DNA of 64,000 nt from Platerodrilus igneus (GCA_036346225.1 JARFIW010000139.1:8246001-8310000); one strand, 5' to 3'; positions 35,292-44,976 are shown, numbered from the stretch's first letter. A program made the numbers and translations. The notes: generated from the sequence alone by a model not told the origin.

Positions 35292-35996
35292 CGTAAACTA
35301 ACATATTTTATAGCAACAATGCGCTGTATAATACATACATACCCCTTCGCCGCGCTACTGCTATTCTTGTAATTGCTAGAAAAAGTCACTCTCCTTTTTA
35401 CTGTTAGGATCGATGCAAAGCACCATTTTTTTTTATACTTTCTATAGCACATCGCGCACTTTTTCGTCTGATAATTAAATTTTGCTTCTGTAGGCTTTTA
35501 CACTTTCGCATAGCGGTCGGCCGCACGTAATGATTTCTAGAACCGGTAAGTACTCGATATCGCCCAAATAGAGAATTAGATGCTCGATGTCTGTCAACTT
35601 CCGATTCCCTCGTAAAAGGTAGAAAAAACTCAGTCAATCATCCATCTAACTTAAATTTCGACCCGCTCTTGTTTTGATAATTTACAAACATTTTTCAAAC
35701 GACAATGGGCCGAGAATTTTTAAACCTCCGAGGGATCTTTAATTCGTGATCAATTACACATCCGAGCTATGCGTAAACTAACATATTTTGCAGCAACTGT
35801 GCACTGTATAATACATGCATACCCTTCTCTGCGCTACTGCTATTCTTGTAATTGCTAGAAAAGTCACTCTCCTTTTATTGTTAGGACCGATGCAAAGCAC
35901 CATTCCATACTTTCTTTATAAGTGTAGCACATCGCGCACTTTTTTGTCGGATAATTAAATTTTTGTTTATGTAGGCTTTTACACTTTTGCATATTT
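35292..35996. repeat. Expansion present only in the left arm
   Basis: A ~225-bp unit (35292-35515, starting CGTAAACTAACATATTTT) recurs at 35772-35996, 480 bp away, with substitutions. The right arm has a single unit (about 40480-40702). The ~255-bp spacer includes 35545-35625, whose complement resembles 39225-39300 in the loop (shared ATCGAGTACTT and ACGAGGGAA). The spacer therefore seems derived from loop-type sequence. Confidence 0.8.
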
Positions 35997-36818
35997 AAAC
36001 ATCTAATACGATCAATTAACCACTTTCGCTTATTCTAACAGGAACCACCATACATTCCGCCACACCTTTCTTTTTGATTCCAACGATCCTATGGGCTTCC
36101 GCACACTAACACTTAACGTGTCTTTCCTACTATTTGTTGAACAAAAACTACCGGCATCGCCATGTTCGTATACGAACGTAAGCAGATGTTTGTGGATATG
36201 TACGAGAATATGTAGCCATGTACATTAACCAGTCTAAGCTATTTTATTTAGTCCACGAAAACTATTATTTTTCTAAACCATAATTAATAATCGCCTTTAT
36301 AGGTTCCACATTTCGACCATTTCCCAATGACTAGTGTTACGTACATGGAAACTTTAATTTCTTATTAGAGAGAATTCTTATTCTCCCACGCACTGCTGCG
36401 TAGTTGCATGTCCATTCCTTTTGGAGGTATATGCTCGTTATAGGTTGTAAGACCCTCGGTTTTACTTAACCACAATTCGCGAGACCCCTTTAATCTTTTT
36501 AATCGTATCTTTCTCGCCTACAATACAGTAGGACTTAACATTACTACCAACAAATTCTAATACTGGACCCCCATTAAATACGTCTTTAATTTTCCCTACA
36601 ACTTTTTTTGTTGACAAGTGTTATATTGTATTTATTAACGCTGGGTAGTCACTCTTTTAAGATAAATATATTTTGCTAGGTATCAACTAATGTTAAATTT
36701 TTCTAGGGACCCCAAATCTGTAAATAAATTTTAAATAGGACCACCCCATACAAAGTTATACCTTTTAAAGACCCAAATCACTGATTTTTGCCCATCTTTA
36801 TTTAACTCCATCTTTATA

Positions 36819-36852
36819 TGGTCATGTGGCCATATGGTCATGTGGTCATGTG
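36819..36852. repeat. Three iterons TGGTCATGTG
   Basis: Exact 10-bp copies lie at 36819-36828, 36835-36844 and 36843-36852, starting just inside the left arm junction and abutting the hairpin at 36853. No counterpart is seen at the other loop edge. Possible replication or regulatory sites; function not shown. Confidence 0.75.
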
Positions 36853-36887
36853 AGGGTGAAATTGCCCCATAGTGGCAATTTCACCCT
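36853..36887. promoter_or_regulatory. Perfect 14-bp-stem hairpin
   Basis: AGGGTGAAATTGCC (36853-36866) and GGCAATTTCACCCT (36874-36887) are exact complements around a 7-nt loop CCATAGT. It directly follows the iterons and lies ~175 bp before the first ORF. It could be an origin, a transcription control site or an RNA structure. Confidence 0.75.
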
Positions 36888-36900
36888 AACTTAACATCCT

Positions 36901-36920
36901 ACATATATCCGGATATATGT
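36901..36920. repeat. Perfect 20-bp palindrome
   Basis: ACATATATCCGGATATATGT is its own reverse complement. It lies 13 bp after the hairpin in the upstream region of the loop ORFs. Confidence 0.85.
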
Positions 36921-37062
36921 CGATGCGCATCCCTGTCGGCTTAGGTCGGATAACAGCATATTCGACTATCTTCGGCAATATACGTCCCCACTCTGTAGAA
37001 TACATAGGAGAACAATTTTTTCGTATTCAATTTAGTATTCGATAATAGCTAGAACGGTAAAC

Positions 37063-37143
37063 ATGAGCGTCTCCAAGGTGATTAACGTTTCTCAACTTCT
37101 TGGGAATAAAGTGAAACCGACAAATGAGCGATTTGGATTATGA
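37063..37143 (+). CDS. 26-aa leader ORF overlapping the next start
   Basis: ATG at 37063 opens MSVSKVINVSQLLGNKVKPT and six more codons; its stop TGA overlaps the ATG of the 224-aa ORF in ATGA (37140-37143). It could be a short upstream ORF, a reinitiation partner, or the true N-terminus split off by a frame change. Confidence 0.45.
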   Translation: MSVSKVINVSQLLGNKVKPTNERFGL

Positions 37144-37814
37144 CAGAAAATATGTGCAACAATAATCTGGTAACAGATATTGGTAATATTTGTTATGTCG
37201 AAGGCGAACAGATGCTGACTGGTGGACTACACACACCAATTACAGAACCATTTTGTGACAATATAATGTTGGTTAAAATTTGCGACTTTTCTGACGCCGA
37301 GCAAACATCTGCAAGCAGAAGGATGTTTATCCTAAAAAAAGAAATTTGTGGTGCATTTAACAGCTATCTACGAAGAAAGTTTGACCGATTTGATTCCGCT
37401 AGGCATGGTGTTAAAGCTAAGCTCCCGTTTTCTCTGGAAAGCACTAACAAGATGGGTCAGAGAGTAAAAGAAATTATCGGAAAAGAAGACCTCGAATGCA
37501 TTAATAAAAAATTCCAAAATCCTATATGTGTTCCATACAAAGTGGAACTAGCAGATGTTAAGTTGGAAACTTTATTGGAGGAACTACCAGATATATTAGA
37601 CGAACTCGAAAAAGATTATTTCTATCTTTTTGACATGGATGTAACCCAAGATTTTGCGGGTATATTTAGCAAGATGGAGATGTGTAATTATTTAACTACA
37701 AACCATAACTTTTGCTATAAGGGCGAATACGAAGAAAAGTGTAATATTATAGTTGACAACGATAAAACTGTAGGAATTGATTGTTTAACATGGCTAACAA
37801 CCAATGCAAGATAA
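37140..37814 (+). CDS. Loop ORF 1, unknown 224-aa protein
   Basis: I do not recognise this protein with confidence. It is soluble-looking, with no membrane segment, and mixed charge: a basic stretch near residues 60-100, an acidic region near 140-165 (EELPDILDELEKDYFYLFDM), then DVTQDFAGIF at ~166 and DNDKTVGIDCLTWL near the end. It begins in the ATGA overlap with the 26-aa ORF and overlaps loop ORF 2 by 25 nt in a different frame. The C-end reads as though it continues into ORF 2, so both may once have been one protein. The single-copy loop position between iterons/hairpin and ORF 2 suggests a replication or regulatory protein, which is inference only. Confidence 0.6.
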   Translation: MTENMCNNNLVTDIGNICYVEGEQMLTGGLHTPITEPFCDNIMLVKICDFSDAEQTSASRRMFILKKEICGAFNSYLRRKFDRFDSARHGVKAKLPFSLESTNKMGQRVKEIIGKEDLECINKKFQNPICVPYKVELADVKLETLLEELPDILDELEKDYFYLFDMDVTQDFAGIFSKMEMCNYLTTNHNFCYKGEYEEKCNIIVDNDKTVGIDCLTWLTTNAR

Positions 37815-39043
37815 CAAGTCCTGGTGTTAATAAACAACTTGGCAATCATATACTAGATTTTTTACGTTGTACAGATGTACGTTTAAGGGAAACATTTGCG
37901 TCTACTTTGGCTAAAGAACATGGTATTACGCGATTGGAAGCGACAATATACAATTGTGCAATTGGAAGCTATGTGAGTGCGGAACGGGTGTATAATCCCT
38001 TAAAAGACTGTTTAACATTATTGGAAGATAGTAAGTTATACTTCCTAAAGGCGCCAATGTACTCGGTTCCACTTGCCAAAATGTGGAGTAAGCTATCGGA
38101 CAAGCTACAAAATAGCTGCTGTTTAGTGTATAATAACCTGCTACAGTACGTGTATTGGGGTAATGGTAATACAAAGAAATTGACGGGCTTGCAAATTAAG
38201 TTGTCCGAAAAACCAAAAGAAAGGGAAACATTGATAAAGTATGTGCTTTCGGCTTTTAGTTTTAACTATTTACCCGTAAATTATTTGGAGATAGTAGAGG
38301 AGGAAGACAGCCAAGATAAAATAAAAATCTTACACAAGTGCTACATTAAAGCAGGTAGTACATATTTTACACAATCTGTAACACCATATTCTACAATTCC
38401 AAAAGAAATAGTCATTTCGGAATTGGGATTGATAAATACACCTAACATTCGCCCAGAGGTTGTACGACAACGCGCAAATATTGGTAGTAAACTCTATCCG
38501 TTTACGCTAAAGGAAATTGTCCCATTATGCATGCCATACGCTGTAAGTGGAAGGAAAAGACAACTGGAATTAGAGGAAATGGATGCAAAAAGGCGAAAAT
38601 TGGACTACATGGAAAACACTGCGACAATACGCGAACAATACAAAGATGTGTTAGACAAAGAACATCTTATTAGAGAAAATGAGGAAGAATTAAAAGATTA
38701 TTTTATGTGCCGATGGACTGACTTAGATACATCCGGGTTGTACAAGCTGTATGCATTTGCGGTTAGTAAGAAAGACTCTTTTAGTTGTGTAGGTGTTCTT
38801 GCGGAAAAGGATGGTACTAAATCCGTATACTTTTTAAAAGGTTATTCTAAAAACGTATTTATCAAAATGGCAGATAACAAAGACGAACTAAGGAATACGG
38901 GTTTCGTAACCTTGGCGTACACCACACGCAAAGGGGTTCCGCTAAACATTGTATATTTGCCTAGTAAAGAACCATTCGGATCATGCTTGGCATTAAATAT
39001 TTTTAAAATTGTTATGTATAATGTCAGAATAAACATTTTATAA
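37790..39043 (+). CDS. Loop ORF 2, unknown 417-aa protein
   Basis: The first ATG is at 37790, inside the end of ORF 1, in the -1 frame relative to it. Features by residue: LGNHILDFLRCTDVRLRETF at ~17-36, EHGITRLEATIYNC at ~43-56, a charged helix with a bipartite nuclear-localisation-like cluster at ~253-272 (GRKRQLELEEMDAKRRKLDY), then coiled-coil-like sequence to ~310 and a beta-rich C-part. The R-x-E-x-T-x-Y phrase vaguely recalls strands of replication initiators, but no HUH or PolB motif is seen. AATAAA at 39028-39033 overlaps the end of the frame, a compact virus-like arrangement. Family unknown to me. Confidence 0.6.
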   Translation: MANNQCKITSPGVNKQLGNHILDFLRCTDVRLRETFASTLAKEHGITRLEATIYNCAIGSYVSAERVYNPLKDCLTLLEDSKLYFLKAPMYSVPLAKMWSKLSDKLQNSCCLVYNNLLQYVYWGNGNTKKLTGLQIKLSEKPKERETLIKYVLSAFSFNYLPVNYLEIVEEEDSQDKIKILHKCYIKAGSTYFTQSVTPYSTIPKEIVISELGLINTPNIRPEVVRQRANIGSKLYPFTLKEIVPLCMPYAVSGRKRQLELEEMDAKRRKLDYMENTATIREQYKDVLDKEHLIRENEEELKDYFMCRWTDLDTSGLYKLYAFAVSKKDSFSCVGVLAEKDGTKSVYFLKGYSKNVFIKMADNKDELRNTGFVTLAYTTRKGVPLNIVYLPSKEPFGSCLALNIFKIVMYNVRINIL

Positions 39044-39111
39044 TAGTATACAACATTGTTCTTTATTTATAAAAGGCTGTGACGTTACCCCGAAATAGCA
39101 CTCGCACAGAG

Positions 39112-39220
39112 AGGGGTGCGCATGGGCAGCGAGCATGGGCAAGGGTGCGTACGCGCAGGGGTGCGCATGGGCAGGGGTGTGCATGCGCAGGGGTGCTCAT
39201 GGGCTGGGATGTGTCTGGGC
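39112..39220. repeat. GC-rich minisatellite
   Basis: About five to six imperfect units around GGGTGCGCATGGGCAGGGG lie ~70 bp after ORF 2, strikingly GC-rich for this window. Frames through it on both strands (39079-39429 plus, 39063-39254 minus) are products of the repeat and are not called as genes. Confidence 0.8.
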
Positions 39221-39224
39221 GTAC

Positions 39225-39430
39225 ACGAGGGAAGCGGATGTTAACAGTCATCAAGCATCCAATTCTTTATTTGAATGGTATCGAGTACTTGCCTGCGTAT
39301 GTATCCGGAGAAAAAAATACGATTTGTACACGTAGCTTATTAATAAAATTAGTTTATCGAGGGAAGATGACAAAAGGTACATCATTACTAATAGTACAAC
39401 AATCTACGCATGGGGGTATAAAGAAATAAG
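39225..39430. repeat. Loop sequence related to two arm segments
   Basis: 39225-39300 resembles the complement of 35545-35625. 39330-39420 resembles 41760-41835 (both share TTATTAATAAAAT/AATTAATAAAATC, GTACATCATT and AATAGYACA blocks). Arm-type sequence therefore also exists in diverged form inside the loop. Confidence 0.65.
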
Positions 39431-39657
39431 ATAGTTGTTTATATTTGTATGGATTTTGTAAATCTATTGTATATATTAGTTTTAAGATTCCATAATTTTT
39501 AAGTTCTTCTCCCACCTTCCAAATCCTTCCGGCTTCTATCCTGGTTGACAGAGTATACGTGTTATCTCCACGTGGTATTCGCGGGACACTGCGGTTTTAG
39601 ATTTCTAGGGAAACGGTTGGTTAAAGCATATGTCTTGGTTAGCGGAAAAAAAGGTTT

Positions 39658-42600
39658 TAAAGATGGAGTTAAATAAAGATGGGCAAAAATCAGTGATTTG
39701 GGTCTTTAAAAGGTATAACTTTGTATGGGGTGGTCCTATTTAAAATTTATTTACAGATTTGGGGTCTCTAGAAAAATTTAACATTAGTTGATACCTAGCA
39801 AAATATATTTATCTTAAAAGAGTGACTACCCAGCGTTAATAAATACAATATAACACTTGTCAACAAAAAAAGTTGTAGGGAAAATTAAAGACGTATTTAA
39901 TGGGGGTCCAGTATTAGAATTTGTTGGTAGTAATGTTAAGTCCTACTGTATTGTAGGCGAGAAAGATACGATTAAAAAGATTAAAGGGGTCTCGCGAATT
40001 GTAGTTAAGTAAAATCGAGGGTCTTACAACCTATAACGAGCATATACCTTCAAAAGGAATGGACATGCAACTACGCAGCAGTGCGTGGGAGAATAAGAAT
40101 TCTCTCTAATAAGAAATTAAAGTTTCCATGTACGTAACACTAGTCATTGGGAAATGGTCGAAATGTGGAACCTATAAAGGCGATTATTAATTATGGTTTA
40201 GAAAAATAATAGTTTTCGTGGACTAAATAAAATAGCTTAGACTGGTTAATGTACATGGCTACATATTCTCGTACATATCCACAAACATCTGCTTACGTTC
40301 GTATACGAACATGGCGATGCCGGTAGTTTTTGTTCAACAAATAGTAGGAAAGACACGTTAAGTGTTAGTGTGCGGAAGCCCATAGGATCGTTGGAATCAA
40401 AAAGAACGGTGTGGCGGAATGTATGGTGGTTCCTGATAGAATAAGCGAAAGTGGTTAATTGATCGTATTAGATGTTTAAATATGCAAAAGTGTAAAAGCC
40501 TACATAAACAAAAATTTAATTATCCGACAAAAAAGCGCGCGATGTGCTACACTTATAAAGAAAGTATGGAATGGTGCTTTGCATCGGTCCTAACAATAAA
40601 AAGGAGAGTGACTTTTTCTAGCAATTACAAGAATAGCAGTAGCGCAGAGAAGGGGTATGCATGTATTATACAGCGCATTGTTGCTATAAAATATGTTAGT
40701 TTACGAGAAGCTTGAAGGTGCACAAATTAAATTTTAATCTATAATTAACCACAGTCGTAAAAATGGGAAATTAATGGTTAATTTTAATACTGCTAAACAT
40801 ATACTTTCGTTTGGTGATTCATTTGGAAAATATTCAAGCCCTCCATTTCCTAAAATATGACGTAGAAGTTATTTAAAATTAAATTGCTTTATTAGTAAGT
40901 ATCATGTAGACAACAAGTTGGTATTTCCTTAGTAATGGTTTAAAGTGTTTTTATTAAATTTTTGGTTATAGTAGCACTGCTTCTTCTACAGCACACAATT
41001 TGTGTGCGTGTGCTACCACCCTTTTGGATTTTTAATATGCACGCGATCCGTATAACATGGAAGACGTTCTCCGGTGTTTCTACTAACTGCATTCGCACCA
41101 TCGACGATGCGAACCAGGTGCATGCATTGGCGCTAAATGTATTGGACGAGCAGCAAGGATTATGACATCATTTAGTCACCCACTGAATCCTCAACATCGT
41201 TCGCTCGTCTTCATAAAAACCTTCGGTATGCATTCTATAAGGAATATAAATCAGGTACGCTAGAGTAAGCTTTTTAGTTAGTTCGATTACAAGTTTAACC
41301 AAAGTCTTATAGTGCGGATTTTGTTTTGTACTAAACGTTTATAAATGCGAGCCCTGTCGCGTCTACTTTACCAGGAGGGATGCTCTCAAACGGCTCCAGA
41401 ACAAATGTCGTGGTGTAACATCATCCACGGTTAAGCTTATACATCCGTCGGCAGCAAAGTACTTAAACTCTGGGTCTTGCAGTATCGCTGTTACGAGAAT
41501 GGACAACTTACAGCGTGACAAGGAAAAACAGCACGGCATCAGAACAAATGTCGTGGTGTAACATCGTCGACGGTTAAGCTTATACATCCGTCAGCAGCAA
41601 CAGCTTACAGCGACACAAGGAAAAACAGCATGATATGTCATTAAGCAGTAAACGTTCAGCTCCGCCAGCTGTTAAAGGGTCTTGTACGAAACAACCACGA
41701 ATTATGTGTAAAGTGTGCGATATGGAGGTGTTAAAGTCTGCACATGTAAACACCAACTTTATACCCAATTAATAAAATCAGTTTGTCGGGCGAGGACAAC
41801 AAAAAGTACATCATTCCTAATAGCACAGCAACCTAATTAAGGTAGGTCACTAAGCAATATTAAATTGCTGTTAATTGACTTGCATTTAGCGTAATTTCCT
41901 ATTGTAATAACCGCATTTGTTTGGAGAAGAAATTATATACAGTTTTCTTAATTATTAACCACGCGATGATTACGTAAAAGTCGACCTTCCCATTCACATA
42001 TTTAAAACCCATTACATTGGAATGATTAGATTATTCTCATATTGTTAGGTTAACGACAATATGTCTTATTGACCGAAAACACGTTTCCTCTCTTTTTAAA
42101 CAACACATTAATCTTTTTTTGTTGCAGGTTAAACTACTTGGATTCGACTACACACAGGAAATAATGTTATACTTTGTAAAATTGCATTCTATAAGTTTAT
42201 TAAACTGTAAATCGGATAAAATAAATTATTAAATTTTAGCATGCTTAATTTATGTTAATACTGCTACGTGTTTGGTTAAAGGATTGTAGATATTAAAAAG
42301 GAGAGGTGATTAGAAATTGATCTTGGTACAAAATCTTAAAATCAGGGTAGCTCCCTTAGGGATGGTGCAATCTAAAAAATTCTTAGAAATTTGGGTAGCT
42401 GAGAAAATTCTAATATTAATTGATACCAAACAAGATAGGTTTATCGCGAAAGATGCATTGGTTAGACAAAGAAAACTATTTGTTAGTTTTGCTTATAAAG
42501 CAAAGAGCGAAATTTAGAGGTTTGAGAGCTTTAAAGGTGTAACTTTGTAAGCAGTAGCCCGATTTTAAATCTGTTTGCAGATTCGAATTCTGCGTAAAAT

Positions 42601-43038
42601 TCTAAGCTAATTTAATGTATCGCATGACTAAAAAAATTATGCAGACGCTCAAAAGTCGCTACAGGTAAGAAATCTTAAAATGAGGGTAGCTCCCTTGGGG
42701 GGTGATGCTATCTAAAAAATTCCTAGAGATTTGGGTAGCTGAGAAAATTCTAATATTAATTGATACCAAACAAGATAGGTTTATCTCGAAAGATGCATTG
42801 GTTAGACGAAGAAAACTATTTGGTCCAGAATGTTAGCGGTAAAAAAATCTTAAAAATAGGTTTATCTCGTGTGTGGAAATGTGGATGCTTATTTATCTCG
42901 AAAGATGAAAAATTTAAGATATATTTATCTCGAGAGATGAAAAATGGTTAGTCGAAGAAAACTATTTGGTCCAGATGTGTGTGGAAATGAGGGATTCTGG
43001 TGGAAATGAGGCGGGAGAACTGTCAATTATACTCTACT
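39658..43038. repeat. Right terminal inverted arm
   Basis: Reverse complement of 32952-36816 without the 480-bp expansion. It carries modules at 42300-42500 and 42660-42840, the diverged inner module near 39660-39830, and the mirror small ORFs 40962-41165 and 42317-42517. It ends in CTACT next to the CCCACT duplication. Confidence 0.9.
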
Positions 43039-43044
43039 CCCACT

Positions 43045-43743
43045 TCGTCTGTGGGTTTGGATTACAAGCCCGTCGCTAATTTTAACCAATAAGGTCTCTC
43101 TATTTTCTACACTTAAAGTGGTTTTCTGCTGTAACATTCTCGGCCTTTAGAGTAATTGTTGTTTGCTTACATATGCCTTGTTATCAGACCATGCGGTGTT
43201 TTGAGAAAATAATCGCTTTTCCATATTCTACACAAATACCTGATGCAATTCGAATTTCAATTTTCAAGTATGTTTATCTCCTTACGCATTTTTAATTACC
43301 TTTACTATTAAAAATTGTTAATTGTTTGTGCGCACTTACACTACACTTCTTTAAGTTTTATTTCTTATCTCCGTATTATCATAACTGATTGGAATTCTTT
43401 TTGAATGCGTGTTTAATTACATGAACTATGCTCACTTCTAAATATCGTTATTTGCCTTACATAAAATTACTAAAACTCTATATATCGGGTGTTAAACATT
43501 TGTTATTTACCTAATGCATGAATTACTTATTTCTATGCTAACTTATGCGTCCTATTGTTACTATTTGCGTCGCTTAAAACTACTTATACTCTATATACAG
43601 GGTGTTGACTGCTTACTATTTAGAAACTATCCCAATTACTCAATTTTCTCCTAAATAAATGCAGTTTTCTGCTTCCTATTATAATTTCTGATTACTACAT
43701 GACCATTGCTATAAAATACACCCTTAAACAACCCTTATCACAG

Positions 43744-43745
<2 letters not shown>
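43045..43745. other. Right part of the unknown block in the LTR
   Basis: Continuation of 31743-32945 across the Polinton-like element. It is AT-rich, with short phrases CTCTATATATCGGGTGTT and CTCTATATACAGGGTGTT about 118 bp apart (43477 and 43595), indicating internal repetition. No ORF recognised. Confidence 0.45.
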
Positions 43746-43781
<36 letters not shown>

Positions 43782-43806
43782 CAATTGGGGGATTACATAA
43801 CTAGCG

Positions 43807-44640
43807 TTGTTGATAAATGAAATTTTTAAGTATAGATTGAATTTCAATTTATCATATATAAGTGATATAATACGTAAAATGACATTTGTTCTTTTGCACT
43901 TATTTATAACTAATTCAACCAAGTTTATAATAGATCCTGCTTTTACCCATAACTATCATTGGAACAAGCCAATATTACAACATAATTCACAGGTAATCCG
44001 ATTAATTAACTTTTTAGTATCCTCTCATATGGAGTTAAACTTAACATTAGTTCAAAATTGTTATTCAAATGAACATTTCTAAATTTTGAAGATAGATGAC
44101 TGCTATGACTATCAGTTAACATTATTACCTAATTTTTTTACAGGTTTTTTTGTTTCCATTTTAGCAATAGTGGTAGTTTGGCCATACATTTTTAAGTAGT
44201 TTTATTTATTGTAGCTGGAAAATTTTGAGGTGTTTCATTAACCAAATTTGTTTGGTCATCATAAGGCAATCTGTTTAGAGCATATCTAAATTTATTTGAC
44301 CATTCCAGAAGTGGATGGATTTTTGCAAATTTGACATTCGTTTAAGGATTTCTTGGTCTTTGTTAAAAAATGGTGATTTACCAAAGAGAATTTTGAACAG
44401 TTCGTCCAACTATGCCGCGTCCACACTAGTGTCATGTTCATCCTGTATTTCAATTTCTTCAAAGTGAAGCGTCTTTTCCAGTGATATCTTTATTATTTAT
44501 GAGTTGCTGATAAAACAGTATTGTTAGTAATATTGTTCGCATAACTATAAATGCAATAGTTTTGTTATTAATGGTCTTGGCACATAATGCCTTTTTCCTG
44601 TAAGGTTTGATAATTTTTCCGGCGCTTCCTTTGTCTCAGC
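43807..44640. other. No gene recognised; decayed coding possible on minus strand
   Basis: The plus frame 43807-44082 is not recognisable. On the minus strand, 44230-44480 contains several short coding-like stretches separated by stops, which may continue the ORF at 44641-44976. No repeats noted. Confidence 0.4.
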
Positions 44641-44976
44641 CTAAATTTGTGTTGTTTTATCAGTTACTATGGAAATAATTTGCATTCCTGGACTGTTTTC
44701 TCGAGCGATTTTCTGCTTGGATAGCTTTATTTCATTTAACATGTGTTCCGCATTGATTATAGCTTCGTTCATAAAACTTTTAAACTCTTCTTTGACCTTA
44801 TAAATGTAGTTATCTTTTAAAATGCAATCTGCTCTATATTCTATTATCTGCCGTTCAAGTTCATTTATTAACATGTACTTGTTATCTGGGATATCCACAT
44901 TTTCCATATATTCATATTTATAACGCACTATAATTTTATCATGCACAAATTTATTTGATATTAATTTATTGCACAA
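44641..44976 (-). pseudogene. Unknown 111-aa ORF, probably part of a decayed gene
   Basis: A charged, helical-looking frame (ERQIIEYRADCILKDNYIYK) with no recognised domain. Past its TAG the same frame stays open for some 30 codons, suggesting a nonsense-broken longer gene. It sits near a PolB-like fragment on the same strand, so it could be an old Polinton or virus gene, without proof. Confidence 0.35.

Larger units (their letters stand above)
32952..36816. repeat. Left terminal inverted arm
   Basis: This arm is the reverse complement of 39658-43038, nearly identical at the outer end (about 2 differences in the first ~220 bp) and also matching at the inner end. It is 484 bp longer because of an internal expansion at 35292-35996. 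It holds two ~130-bp modules (about 33130-33330 and 33480-33680), a diverged inner module near 36650-36800, and a ~63-bp direct repeat (34397-34460 and 34538-34601). Short frames exist but none is recognisable. Confidence 0.9.
32952..43038. mobile_element. 10.1-kb palindromic Polinton-like element, TSD CCCACT
   Basis: The ends are AGTAAAGTATAATTGACAG at 32952 and CTGTCAATTATACTCTACT ending at 43038, one mismatch in 19 inverted bases. CCCACT stands at 32946-32951 and 43039-43044. Arms of 3,865 bp (left) and 3,381 bp (right) enclose a 2,841-bp unique loop. Polintons/Mavericks are known for 6-bp duplications, 5'-AG ends and long inverted repeats, made by a retroviral-type integrase. No PolB, integrase, ATPase, protease or capsid gene was recognised inside. 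The class assignment rests on ends only; a fold-back element or a new virus-like family remains possible. Confidence 0.8.
31166..43802 (-). mobile_element. Solo errantivirus LTR split by nested insertions, TSD AGCG
   Basis: 31166-31742 aligns with the body of the errantivirus LTR (AGTTAAGGTTCGTGGCTGGG matches the AGTTACGTTTCGGGCCTTGG end) and runs into (TA)n. The LTR start is found 12 kb away at 43746-43802: (AT)n, then ACAATTGGGGGATTACATAACT. AGCG occurs at 31162-31165 and at 43803-43806, the 4-bp duplication expected. No internal genes are present, so it is a solo LTR formed before the nested insertions. Confidence 0.87.

Noticed and set aside
37770..37814. Canonical -1 ribosomal frameshift site between loop ORFs 1 and 2
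   Set aside because: The overlap contains no X XXY YYZ heptamer in the correct phase; reinitiation at 37790 or an indel is as likely.
39063..39429. Arg/Gly/Ala-rich ORFs over the minisatellite
   Set aside because: Composition is forced by the tandem repeat and frames are open on both strands.
32952..43038. The giant palindrome as an assembly artefact (folded read)
   Set aside because: The arms differ by a 480-bp expansion and point differences, and a precise 6-bp duplication flanks the element within a split LTR; a fold-back artefact would not give these. Long-read confirmation was not possible here.
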